A stretch of 15,919 nucleotides of DNA from an uncultured Coriobacteriaceae bacterium (lineage in GTDB: Bacteria > Actinomycetota > Coriobacteriia > Coriobacteriales > Atopobiaceae). Positions 6,540-13,932 of this stretch are shown in pieces. The notes below the pieces were generated by a model that saw only the letters and a program-made list of their open reading frames with translations, made no database searches and was not told the origin of the DNA. The position numbers and the translations under genes were made by a program. Within the stretch, counting starts at the first letter, position 1. Each line of letters opens with the position of its first letter. The stretch covers positions 1-15,919 of the forward strand of contig URWR01000021.1 in NCBI GenBank assembly GCA_900551595.1, written 5' to 3'.

Positions 6540-6992
6540 CTAATCTCTCGTCCAGCGTTCAAGCGTGGGCAGAATTGCGCCCAGCAGTGATGCCGCCTCA
6601 TCCACCGACCAACCCATTGCTTCAGACATGCGTGGAGCACATTCCTCAATCATGTCCTCCATAGTGGTTTCGTAGGTATACTTGCCTTCGTCATAGCACC
6701 AGCGGCAGTATCTGTTGGTTTCTGTACCATCTGCCTCGTGACCATGTTGGTTGGGTCCAGTAAACATCATCCCGCAGCTTTGACAATACTCCTCCGGCAT
6801 GTCGAGAAGCATTGTTATAGGCACTTCAAGCTCTCGAGCAATGAGCTTAATCATATCGATACCAGGTTCAGTCTCACCGCGCTCCCAGCGACTAACCGCC
6901 TGACGAGTGATAAAGAGTTTTTGAGCAAGATCCTCTTGAGTAAGTCCACGCTCGCGGCGTAGGCGAGACAGCTCATCCTTTTTAAGCAGCAT
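6540..6992 (-). CDS. XRE-family regulator with C-terminal zinc ribbon
   Basis: The 150-residue protein has an N-terminal Cro/cI-type helix-turn-helix (about 5-60; LTQEDLAQKLFITRQAVSRW is the recognition part). A zinc-ribbon domain of the Zn_ribbon_2 kind follows, with Cys70, Cys73, Cys96, Cys99 in the contexts YCQSCGMMF and YCRWCYDEG, then a helical tail with TMEDMIEEC. Start ATG 6992 is chosen because GAGGAGA lies just upstream (about 6998-7003) and the HTH begins at once; the longer open frame up to 7193 runs through intergenic hairpins and has no family similarity. It precedes and nearly touches the yjbR-like gene. Probably a transcription factor; an inverted repeat 70 nt upstream could be its own operator. 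Confidence 0.88.
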   Translation of the reverse strand: MLLKKDELSRLRRERGLTQEDLAQKLFITRQAVSRWERGETEPGIDMIKLIARELEVPITMLLDMPEEYCQSCGMMFTGPNQHGHEADGTETNRYCRWCYDEGKYTYETTMEDMIEECAPRMSEAMGWSVDEAASLLGAILPTLERWTRD

Positions 6993-7060
6993 ATTATCTC
7001 CTCGTGAGATGAAGTCGATATTCACATCTTTATTCTCCGAGAGGCAAGCAGTAACTACAA

Positions 7061-7075
7061 GCAACAAAGAGTTGC
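7061..7075. promoter_or_regulatory. Inverted repeat upstream of the XRE gene
   Basis: GCAAC (7061-7065), 5-nt spacer, GTTGC (7071-7075). It lies about 70 nt before the XRE start codon in the likely promoter region. XRE regulators often bind such short palindromes and often control themselves, so it is a candidate autoregulatory operator. I see no convincing -35/-10 pair to anchor it. Confidence 0.3.
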
Positions 7076-7084
7076 ACAAAAGAA

Positions 7085-7113
7085 CAGGACCCCGCAATAT
7101 ACGCAAGGTCCTG
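7085..7113. other. 7-bp hairpin in the XRE/aldo-keto reductase gap
   Basis: CAGGACC (7085-7091) and GGTCCTG (7107-7113) form a perfect 7-bp stem with a 15-nt loop. On the minus strand TTCTTTT follows, so it may serve as a back-up terminator for transcription coming from the aldo-keto reductase gene, in series with the stronger hairpin at 7155-7184. Confidence 0.4.
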
Positions 7114-7154
7114 GAGAAGGGCTCCAATGGCTCTATTTGATATATATCCAGATA

Positions 7155-7184
7155 GAAAAAGGCCCAGACAAGAAGTCCGGGCCT
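7155..7184 (-). terminator. Rho-independent terminator after the aldo-keto reductase gene
   Basis: On the minus strand a stem of AGGCCC paired with GGGCCT (7184-7179 with 7165-7160), extended past one mismatch by a further 3 bp, closes on a 5-nt loop and runs into TTTTT (7160-7156). It lies about 60 nt past the aldo-keto reductase stop. Confidence 0.75.
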
Positions 7185-7243
7185 AACAAACAAAGCGATA
7201 GATAACAGTTGTGATAAACCGTTCTGCTTTGAAGTTCTGTTAA

Positions 7244-8068
7244 TTAGAAATCAAAGTTATCTGGGTCTGCACCAGTGCGGGTACCACGCTCCAGTGCAAA
7301 CATAGCAGCCATATCCTCGTCAGACAGCTCGAAGTCAAATACATCAAGGTTGGCAACAATGCGCTCCTGATGCGTAGACTTAGGCAGGCAAATGGTGCCA
7401 CGCTGCAAGTGCCAGCGAATGACTACCTGTGCAGGGCTCTTGCCATAGCGTTCAGCAATTGCTGCAATGCGCTCGTCATCGAGAATGCTTCCGCCAGTAC
7501 CACCAAGCGGGCTCCAGACCTCAACCTGAATGCCCTTCTCAAGGCAGTAATCAACCAGCGGCTGATTGTTGAAGTAGGGATTTGACTCAATCTGGTTGAC
7601 GGCAGGCACAATATCAGAAACTTCAGCAAGCTCCTCAAGATGATGCTGCTGGAAGTTGCTTACGCCAATAGCGCGGATCTTACCCTCTTCATACAGGCGT
7701 GTCATCTCTGCCCATGCCTCAAGACGGCGATCCACAGGCCAATGAATGAGATACAGGTCTACATAGTCGGTATCAAGACGAGCCAGGCTCTCCTCGAATG
7801 CCTCGCGGAAACGACCAGCGCGAATATCATCGTTCCACAGCTTAGTAGTCAGGAAGATGTCTTCGCGGGCTACACCACTCTGACGAATGCCCTCTGCAAC
7901 ACTTGCCTCATTGCCATACACCTTAGCGGTATCGATATGGCGATAGCCTGCTTCGAGTGCCCAGCGAACAGCATTTGCAGTTTCATCGCCATCAGGTGTC
8001 TGGAATACACCAAGGCCAACTTGCGGAATCGTAACGCCGTTATTGAAGGTTACAAACTCCATGCTCAT
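7244..8068 (-). CDS. Aldo/keto reductase (2,5-diketo-gluconate reductase-like, AKR5 type)
   Basis: NADPH-dependent reductase of aldehydes and ketones. The 274-residue TIM-barrel protein carries the full catalytic tetrad: Asp46 and Tyr51 in HIDTAKVYGNE, Lys76 in TTKLWND, His109 in YLIHWP. IGVSNFQ in mid-protein and IPKS-like CLPKS near the C-terminus are also family marks. ATG 8068 has GAGGA about 8 nt upstream; the in-frame ATG at 8062 (Met3), with GAGAGGA 5 nt upstream, is equally good. It is monocistronic or trails the EIIC gene 184 nt upstream, and has its own terminator. The true substrate is not readable from sequence; relatives reduce methylglyoxal, diketogluconate and other small carbonyls. 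Confidence 0.93.
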   Translation of the reverse strand: MSMEFVTFNNGVTIPQVGLGVFQTPDGDETANAVRWALEAGYRHIDTAKVYGNEASVAEGIRQSGVAREDIFLTTKLWNDDIRAGRFREAFEESLARLDTDYVDLYLIHWPVDRRLEAWAEMTRLYEEGKIRAIGVSNFQQHHLEELAEVSDIVPAVNQIESNPYFNNQPLVDYCLEKGIQVEVWSPLGGTGGSILDDERIAAIAERYGKSPAQVVIRWHLQRGTICLPKSTHQERIVANLDVFDFELSDEDMAAMFALERGTRTGADPDNFDF

Positions 8069-8252
8069 CCTCTCATTCCTCTACCGAGCTAACCAAAACT
8101 TGCTGCTGTGTGAACACGTCTAAACACAGGATTCTTTCGATAAAAGCAACTGAACAATCTCCTGTTTTATTCCGCGTTCTCTATCTATGACTCTAGCGTG
8201 AGTTGCCGATAAAAGCATTCTGCCAAATGTTCTATTTAAGCCAAATATTGCT
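8069..8252. promoter_or_regulatory. Upstream region of the aldo-keto reductase gene with repeated CGATAAAAGCA
   Basis: This 184-nt gap holds two exact copies of CGATAAAAGCA (8138-8148 and 8207-8217, 69 nt apart); a related CGATAAAAGG occurs at 6080-6089. It also holds an inverted repeat, TGTGT (8107-8111) with ACACA (8124-8128), whose left arm reads TGTGAAC like a Rex half-site, and a direct repeat GCCAAAT (8222-8228, 8240-8246). No clear terminator follows the EIIC gene, so readthrough into the reductase gene is possible. Confidence 0.3.
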
Positions 8253-9692
8253 CTAATTATCTCCTGCACTCACTGATTCAACAACAGCCGCAGCATCGGG
8301 TGAGGCGGTGTTTTCTGCTGTTTGTGCAGCGCTTACGTCCTTATCACCATGCTTCTCCGCCTCTTCACGATGAAGATCACGAATAAGCAGGAAGTATCCA
8401 AAGGCAAAGTAGACACACATTATCAGTGGCAAGAAATTGCCCTGTGTTATTTGGCTTAGGAACGAAAATGCATAGGTAAAGAGCGGACAATCGATACCGG
8501 AGTTGGAAATAAAACCGCTCTGAATAATACCTACATTGAGCGCCAAATCACTCACCACGGGCGCAACGGCGTTTCCGCACCACAAATACAGAGGAGCCGA
8601 AACTCCTGCCATAAGAAGAATCATGCGCAGAAGGTTGCCATTGCACACGTAGTAAGCAACCAAGCCACAACCATAGTTAACAATTCCTGCAAAGGGCAGC
8701 ATGTTGTTCCAAGGCATGATAACAGCCCAAAGCAGCGTGAACGGTACCGACACCATAGAGGCTGCCCAGATCTCCGTATTGCCCAAAAGAATAGGAATAT
8801 CGAGACCAATAAGAACCTCACGTCCCTTGGCATGGCGCTCCATAAATGAGCGACAGGCATCCGAGATGGGCGTAAGCGCATTGCCAAAGAGCCCAGTGGC
8901 AATGGGCAGCATGGTCATAGCGCATGCTGCAGAAAAGCCCAATACCAACGCTTGAGCAAAGCTATAGCGCGCAATCAAACCAAAAAGGATGCCCAAAATA
9001 AAGCCCATGATGTGGTTCTCGGCAAAAATGCCAATCTTTGAACGCAGGTACTCTGCATCAAAGCTTTCTCGGTTAAGAAGAGGAATTTTACGCAACAACA
9101 AATCAATCGGATAAAGCGTTGCCATATGGAGCAATCCTGAGTGGGGGCAGGTTACACCAGGCAGTCCCGTGTGCTTAAAAATGCGCGGCTGAATCGCATC
9201 GCCCAATACAAGTTCCAGCACAATACGCAGGGATGCTACTATCATGCCTGCAATAAACGATCCTGTGACGTATTCAACGACAAGTGCCATAAAAGCCTTG
9301 CCCCATACATTCCAAAGATCGACATTGAGCGTCTTTGTCCGTCCCGTCGCAAACATGATGGCGTTTATCGCTATTTGCAGTGGGAATAGCAAAAACGCCG
9401 ACCGCCACGTCCAGGTAATAAGTGCCAGTGTGGGCCAGCCGCCATCCACAATCTCAAACGACTTTCCAACACTTTCTGTCATAGCCTCAGCTGCAGGGCT
9501 AATGGCATTTGTCATGTACTCGATAACGAGCGACATGGCCGAAAAACCCACGCCAAACATGACGGCAGCAGAAATTGCCTTAACAGGCTTCATGCCAACA
9601 ATGAGGCCGAGCAGAAGCATGAGTATAGAAAGAGTTACGGTAGAGCCCAGATCGTTTAGAACATAGTCGATAACGCCACTCAGGATATCCAT
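8253..9692 (-). CDS. PTS galactitol-family EIIC permease (orphan)
   Basis: The 479-residue polytopic membrane protein of the EIIC-GAT (galactitol) family has many hydrophobic segments, the first near residues 18-35. The segment HTGLPGVTCPHSGLLH near 175-190 and the large loop before ENHIMGFILG are typical of GatC-like permeases. In a PTS the EIIC moves the sugar while EIIB phosphorylates it. No EIIA, EIIB or sugar-phosphate enzyme gene lies in the window, so it depends on partners elsewhere or works without phosphorylation. A 40-residue hydrophilic, Ala/Glu-rich C-terminal tail is cytoplasmic and not part of the family core. The start ATG is 9 nt after the alcohol dehydrogenase stop, with AAGGGGA overlapping that stop, so the two are coupled. 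Its substrate is unknown. Confidence 0.88.
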   Translation of the reverse strand: MDILSGVIDYVLNDLGSTVTLSILMLLLGLIVGMKPVKAISAAVMFGVGFSAMSLVIEYMTNAISPAAEAMTESVGKSFEIVDGGWPTLALITWTWRSAFLLFPLQIAINAIMFATGRTKTLNVDLWNVWGKAFMALVVEYVTGSFIAGMIVASLRIVLELVLGDAIQPRIFKHTGLPGVTCPHSGLLHMATLYPIDLLLRKIPLLNRESFDAEYLRSKIGIFAENHIMGFILGILFGLIARYSFAQALVLGFSAACAMTMLPIATGLFGNALTPISDACRSFMERHAKGREVLIGLDIPILLGNTEIWAASMVSVPFTLLWAVIMPWNNMLPFAGIVNYGCGLVAYYVCNGNLLRMILLMAGVSAPLYLWCGNAVAPVVSDLALNVGIIQSGFISNSGIDCPLFTYAFSFLSQITQGNFLPLIMCVYFAFGYFLLIRDLHREEAEKHGDKDVSAAQTAENTASPDAAAVVESVSAGDN

Positions 9693-9701
9693 GCTGTCCC
9701 C

Positions 9702-10937
9702 TTACAGCGCCGACATATAAATGCTGCGAGCGTCATCCATGGTTAGACGCTTGAACTCTCCGAATTCAGCCCCTTTGTTCTGCTCAAGTGTCTGAATTAA
9801 AGCGTCAATATCAGCCTCAGTAATGCCAAGCTCGCCCAGCGTCGAAGGCATACCCATTGATACAAAGAACTCTTGCAGTGCATCGATGGTCGCTTCAACC
9901 GCATCGGCAACCGCTTGCTCGGCAGTAATATCTACGCCATCCTCTTCCGGATTGACGGGCTCAATATCAAAGACATCGCGGCCAAACGCCAAGAATCTTT
10001 CTGGATTCTCACGCCACACATAGCGCATCCAAGCTGGGAAAATAACAGCAAGACCAGCACCATGAGCGATCTTTGGATCATGCGCTGAGAGTTCGTGTTC
10101 CAGACCGTGGCTCTCCCATCCACCAGCGCGCGAGGTTGGCACCAAATTGCGCCCAACACCAGCAATGCCGTTGTGAGCAAGCATGCCTACCCACATGATA
10201 TTGGCACGCGCGTCGTAGTCCTCAGGATTTGCAAGTGCGCGAGGGGCTTCAGCAATCAGCGTACGCAGTAATGAACAGGCAATACCATCGGTAACAGGAA
10301 CAGCATCAGCACCAGAGAAATAGCGCTCCATAATGTGGGCGCACATATCGGTAACGCCTGCAGCCGTTTGATAAGGCGGAAGTGTAAAGGTGAGCTCAGG
10401 ATCCATAATGGCCAGCTCAGGACGATTCAGGTCCGTAGAAAGTCCCTTTTTCAGGCACTTCTCATCATTGGTAATAACGCAGGAATCAGATGCCTCGGAG
10501 CCAGCCGCCGGAATTGTCAGCACACAGGCAACAGGAGGCTTGCCCTCTGCAATTGGCTGTGCTGCACGGCTGAATAAATCCCAGGTATCGCCCGTATAAG
10601 GAACACCAAGCGAAATAGCCTTAGCAGTATCAATAGTAGAACCACCACCAACACCCAGAATAACATCGACCTTCTCGTTGCGGGCAAGCTCCACGCCCTT
10701 ACGAACAAGCTCTATCTCGGGATTAGGACGTGCTCCGGAAAGTTCAACATAGCTCACGCCAGCCTCATCTAACGAAGCCAGCACGCGCCCCAACGTGCCT
10801 GTGCGCACAACAGAACCTTGGCCATATACGACAAGCGCATGACGATGACCCAGCGCTGCTAACTGAGCACCAGTCTGGTCGGTTGTGCCGCGCCCAAATA
10901 CAAACTTTGTTGGACAATTGAAAGAAAAGTTATTCAT
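9702..10937 (-). CDS. Iron-containing alcohol dehydrogenase (YqhD/BdhA-like)
   Basis: Group III metal-dependent NAD(P)H alcohol/aldehyde dehydrogenase of 411 residues, slightly longer than YqhD-type enzymes (about 387). It shows the dinucleotide motif GVGGGSTIDTAKAI (95-108) and TIPAAGSEAS (141-150). The four metal ligands align as Asp197 and His201 in DMCAHIME, His281 in LEHEL and His292 in AHGAG. Start ATG 10937 has AAAGGGA at about 10943-10949. It follows the LDH-family gene by 43 nt and precedes the EIIC gene by 9 nt, so probably one transcript. It likely reduces an aldehyde to regenerate NAD(P)+ in fermentation; the exact substrate cannot be read from sequence. A 10-bp palindrome, CTTCATGAAG, lies just upstream of its ribosome-binding site. 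Confidence 0.93.
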   Translation of the reverse strand: MNNFSFNCPTKFVFGRGTTDQTGAQLAALGHRHALVVYGQGSVVRTGTLGRVLASLDEAGVSYVELSGARPNPEIELVRKGVELARNEKVDVILGVGGGSTIDTAKAISLGVPYTGDTWDLFSRAAQPIAEGKPPVACVLTIPAAGSEASDSCVITNDEKCLKKGLSTDLNRPELAIMDPELTFTLPPYQTAAGVTDMCAHIMERYFSGADAVPVTDGIACSLLRTLIAEAPRALANPEDYDARANIMWVGMLAHNGIAGVGRNLVPTSRAGGWESHGLEHELSAHDPKIAHGAGLAVIFPAWMRYVWRENPERFLAFGRDVFDIEPVNPEEDGVDITAEQAVADAVEATIDALQEFFVSMGMPSTLGELGITEADIDALIQTLEQNKGAEFGEFKRLTMDDARSIYMSAL

Positions 10938-10948
10938 AGGTTCCCTTT

Positions 10949-10958
10949 CTTCATGAAG
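10949..10958. repeat. 10-bp palindrome upstream of the alcohol dehydrogenase gene
   Basis: CTTCATGAAG is a perfect, loopless palindrome lying between the LDH-family gene and the alcohol dehydrogenase gene, immediately before the latter's ribosome-binding site. It may be a regulator half-site or chance; it cannot form a hairpin on its own. Confidence 0.25.
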
Positions 10959-10980
10959 CTAACGAGTTCTTCGGTGTGTG

Positions 10981-11943
10981 CTACTCCCCCAGTGCATGGG
11001 CAAGATTTTCACGGATAATAGAGCACGAAGAACGCATAGCCTTACGCTCCTCATAAGACAAATCAATTTCAAGAACTGACTCTACGCCATCATCGCCAAT
11101 AACGCAGGGAACACCAACTGAAATGCCAGACTCGCCGTATTCGCCATCAAGGTGTACCGAAAGCGGAATAACGCGCTTCTCATCATGAAGAACAGCCGTT
11201 ACAAGCGTGGCAATGACTGAACCAATACCAAACTCAGTGCACCCCTTGCCACTCACAATGGTCGAACCGCTCTCACGCACGCGTTTCATAACTTCGTCGT
11301 AGTCCACACGCCCAACAATGTCTGGCCTGAGTGAAAGATATTCACGCAGTGCCATACCTTCCACTGCAATACGCGAGGTCGGCACAAACATGGAGTCACC
11401 ATGCTCACCCATACAAAATGCCTGAATTTGGCGACTATTCACATCAAGAATCTCGGAGAGCACACGCCTTAAACGAGCAGAATCGAGTGCTGTGCCCGTA
11501 CCAAAAATTTGACCGCGTGGCAGATTCAGATTGCGATACAAATACTCCGTCACAATGTCTGCGGGGTTTGACACACTAATCAGAATTCCGTGGAAGCCCG
11601 ATTCACGAATGGGGCCAACAATGTTCTTGAGAACCTTAACGGTGCCATCGAGCATTTGCAGGCGCGTCTCGCCCGGATGACGAGAGCGCCCTGCTGTAAG
11701 AATGACGAAATGTGCATCGGCACAATCTGAGTAGTCACCAACGCGAATGCGGAACGAATCGCCCAACGATGATGCCAGGTCATCCAAGTCGAGTGCCTGT
11801 GCGTAGGCAGCTTCTTTATTTACATCAAGAAAGACAATCTCATTCACCAAATGTTGAAACATGAGACACAATGCCGCATGAGACCCCACGCGACCCGCGC
11901 CAATAATGACGGCTTTTCTTGTTCTCAAATCACCGGTATGCAT
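10981..11943 (-). CDS. L-lactate/malate dehydrogenase family protein
   Basis: NAD-dependent 2-hydroxyacid dehydrogenase of 320 residues. It shows the NAD motif GAGRVG near 15-20, Asp40 ending the second beta strand (NAD rather than NADP), catalytic Arg94 in PGETR, Asp154 and Arg157 in LDSARLR, and catalytic His181 in GEHGDS. The overall sequence looks like L-lactate dehydrogenase, including the LDGEYG and GVPCVIG segments. Residue 88, which in LDH is the pyruvate-selecting Gln (classical position 102), is Arg, as in malate dehydrogenases. Substrate is therefore open: pyruvate, oxaloacetate or a bulkier 2-oxoacid. Start is ATG 11943, with AAGGGAG about 7 nt upstream; the longer TTG start at 11961 would sit on that ribosome-binding site. 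It is first in the minus-strand cluster. Confidence 0.9.
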   Translation of the reverse strand: MHTGDLRTRKAVIIGAGRVGSHAALCLMFQHLVNEIVFLDVNKEAAYAQALDLDDLASSLGDSFRIRVGDYSDCADAHFVILTAGRSRHPGETRLQMLDGTVKVLKNIVGPIRESGFHGILISVSNPADIVTEYLYRNLNLPRGQIFGTGTALDSARLRRVLSEILDVNSRQIQAFCMGEHGDSMFVPTSRIAVEGMALREYLSLRPDIVGRVDYDEVMKRVRESGSTIVSGKGCTEFGIGSVIATLVTAVLHDEKRVIPLSVHLDGEYGESGISVGVPCVIGDDGVESVLEIDLSYEERKAMRSSCSIIRENLAHALGE

Positions 11944-12170
11944 AAACTGCGCTCCCTTCAATCAACATCCCGTCAGTCATAGTAGGACGTGCGCCGCAAA
12001 ATGACGTCAAATTGATAGCGCAACGCACAACGAACGCGGCAGACGGTAGACGGAAGCGGGAATTCGGTGGTGGTTTGTAAGTGGAATGAAAAATCACGCC
12101 AGTACGTGGCAAAATGAGAAGCAATATGTACGTAACGACGTATGTCCTCACAACGCATCAAGGAGTTTCT
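11944..12170. promoter_or_regulatory. Divergent promoter region between the LDH-family gene and the pyrophosphatase gene
   Basis: This 227-nt stretch has no gene. It holds a perfect TGACGTCA palindrome (12002-12009), an inverted repeat TACGT-N4-ACGTA (12129-12142), and five ACGT cores in all (11987, 12004, 12104, 12130, 12138). Toward the LDH-family gene, TTGACG and TACTAT could be -35 and -10 but are 20 nt apart, longer than usual. The pyrophosphatase ribosome-binding site AAGGAG (12160-12165) closes the region. Confidence 0.4.
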
Positions 12171-13835
12171 ATGGCCGAGGCTATTCGCAAAGTTAATGTA
12201 ATTGGTCATCTGCATCCTGACACCGATAGTATTTGCTCTGCTATCTCATACGCTTATCTCAAAAATCAGATTAGCGAGCCCATTTACGAAGCACGCCGCG
12301 CCGGTGCAATCAACCGTGAGACCGCTTTTGTACTCAAGCACTTTGGCTTCGAAGAGCCGCCCCTTATCACCACGGTTACCCCGCAGATTAAAGACATTAA
12401 AATCACCCCCCTTCCCGGCATTGATGCTGAGACAAGCTTGTTCACTGCCTGGAATCTTATGCGTGACGAAAAGGCTGGAACGCTTTGTATTGTTGATGAC
12501 AGGCGCGACCTCAAGGGCCTTATTGCTGTGCGCGATATTGCCAATGCCAACATGGATATTCTCGATACTGAGGTTTTAGCCACCTCACGAACCAGATACG
12601 AGAACATCCTTTCTACGCTCGATGCCACCATGGTGCTTGGCGATCCTGAGCAGGTTATTACAAGCGGCAAAATGTGCGTTGGCACCACCCCTGAAATGAT
12701 GGAGGACATGGTCGAAGAGGGCGATATCGTTCTCTGCACCAACCGCTACGAAACACAGCAGTTTGCCGTGGATTGCGGTGCTCAGTGCCTCATCATTTGC
12801 TGCGATGCACACGTCTCTCCGCGTGTCGTTGCTTCCGCCGAGCGCAATGGCTGCGCCATTATCGCAACCCCATACGACACCTATGCAGCGGCTCGCTTAG
12901 TTACCATGTCGATTCCGGTACGCGCAAAGATGCTTCCTAGCGATAAAATCTTGCGCTTCTCTGTTAACACCTCTATTGACGACGCACAGAAGTCCATGGC
13001 AGCCACGCAGCATCGTGTATTCCCTGTTACCGATGAGAATGGCCTGTACTGTGGTGTTGTAAGCTCGGCAAACATGATTGATGTCAGACGCAAGCACGTC
13101 ATCCTCGTAGACCACAACGAGCGCAGTCAAGCGGTTGACGGTCTTGAGCAGGCAGAGATCATGGAGATTGTTGACCACCACCGCATTGGTTCCATCGAAA
13201 CCGATGGACCAGTTGTCTTCCGCAATGAGCCAGTTGGATGCACCTGCACCATCATTTACAGCATTTTCAAAGAGAACGATGTTGAGATTCCCGCTAACAT
13301 CGCCGGCCTTATGATGTCGGCAATTCTTTCCGACACGCTGTGCTTCCGCTCCCCCACCTGCACGCCACGCGATGTCCGTGCTGGCAAGGCACTTGCTGAG
13401 ATTTGCGGCGAGGATATTGAGACCTATGCCGACGCCATGTTTGATGCTGGCGCAGATTTGACCGGCCGCACTGCAGAGGAAGTCTTTAACTCCGACTTCA
13501 AGGTATTCTCCCGTGGCAATGTTCGATTTGGCGTTGGACAGGGCAGCTTCATGACGGAGAATAGCCGCCGCGCAGCAGAGAAACTCGTTGGCCCCTACCT
13601 CAGCGAAGGTGCTGCCGCCAATGAAATTCCGCTCGTCTTCTATCTGTTTACCGATGTTAAGACACAGACCTCCGACCTTCTCTACTGGGGCGATAATGCC
13701 GAGGAGGTTATCGAGCATGCCTTTGGCGTACAGCCAGAAAATGGCATTGCCGTGCTCGAGGGCGTTGTAAGCCGTAAGAAGCAGGTAACACCGCCGCTTA
13801 TGTCTACACTTCAGAGCTTCTCTGAGGAGGAGTAG
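12171..13835 (+). CDS. ppaC: Manganese-dependent inorganic pyrophosphatase with CBS-DRTGG regulatory insert
   Basis: Family II (DHH) pyrophosphatase hydrolysing PPi to phosphate. At 554 residues it is far longer than the plain enzyme (about 310) because of an insert in the DHH domain: CBS1 (about 72-132), a DRTGG-type domain (about 140-245) and CBS2 (about 250-308). Metal ligands are visible: His13, Asp17, Asp19 in GHLHPDTDS; Asp314 in VDHN; DHH at 335-337; Asp388 in LSDT. The C-terminal DHHA2 domain ends with SRKKQV, the substrate-binding signature. In characterised members the CBS pair binds adenine nucleotides, AMP and ADP usually inhibiting, and DRTGG members can be activated by diadenosine polyphosphates; this is family knowledge. 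Start ATG 12171 has AAGGAG 5 nt upstream, so the longer open frame from 12114 is rejected. Confidence 0.94.
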   Translation: MAEAIRKVNVIGHLHPDTDSICSAISYAYLKNQISEPIYEARRAGAINRETAFVLKHFGFEEPPLITTVTPQIKDIKITPLPGIDAETSLFTAWNLMRDEKAGTLCIVDDRRDLKGLIAVRDIANANMDILDTEVLATSRTRYENILSTLDATMVLGDPEQVITSGKMCVGTTPEMMEDMVEEGDIVLCTNRYETQQFAVDCGAQCLIICCDAHVSPRVVASAERNGCAIIATPYDTYAAARLVTMSIPVRAKMLPSDKILRFSVNTSIDDAQKSMAATQHRVFPVTDENGLYCGVVSSANMIDVRRKHVILVDHNERSQAVDGLEQAEIMEIVDHHRIGSIETDGPVVFRNEPVGCTCTIIYSIFKENDVEIPANIAGLMMSAILSDTLCFRSPTCTPRDVRAGKALAEICGEDIETYADAMFDAGADLTGRTAEEVFNSDFKVFSRGNVRFGVGQGSFMTENSRRAAEKLVGPYLSEGAAANEIPLVFYLFTDVKTQTSDLLYWGDNAEEVIEHAFGVQPENGIAVLEGVVSRKKQVTPPLMSTLQSFSEEE

Positions 13836-13872
13836 TTCTTCTCGATCGAAGATTTACAACGCAACACGGATG

Positions 13873-13909
13873 AAAACGCCCTCTCACAAGCACGTGAGGG
13901 GGCGTTTTT
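13873..13909. terminator. Bidirectional terminator between pyrophosphatase and pth2 genes
   Basis: The stem AAAACGCCCTCTCAC (13873-13887) pairs with GTGAGGGGGCGTTTT (13894-13908), with one T-G wobble and a 6-nt loop. It is flanked by an A-run on the left and T5 on the right, so it works in both directions between convergent genes. Confidence 0.92.
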
Positions 13910-13932
13910 CGTAGCAAGATGTATTGAGGTTA

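Noticed and set aside
6993..7193. N-terminal extension of the XRE protein by 67 residues
   Set aside because: The open frame continues upstream, but it covers two hairpins, has no similarity to the family, and the ATG at 6992 has a good ribosome-binding site directly before the HTH.
8222..8246. Direct repeat GCCAAAT downstream of the EIIC gene as an attachment site or CRISPR-like repeat
   Set aside because: It is only 7 nt, occurs twice, and has no integrase, cas gene or further copy nearby.
11944..11961. TTG start at 11961 for the LDH-family gene
   Set aside because: It would place the start codon on the AAGGGAG ribosome-binding site of the ATG at 11943, and the added six residues are not part of the family.
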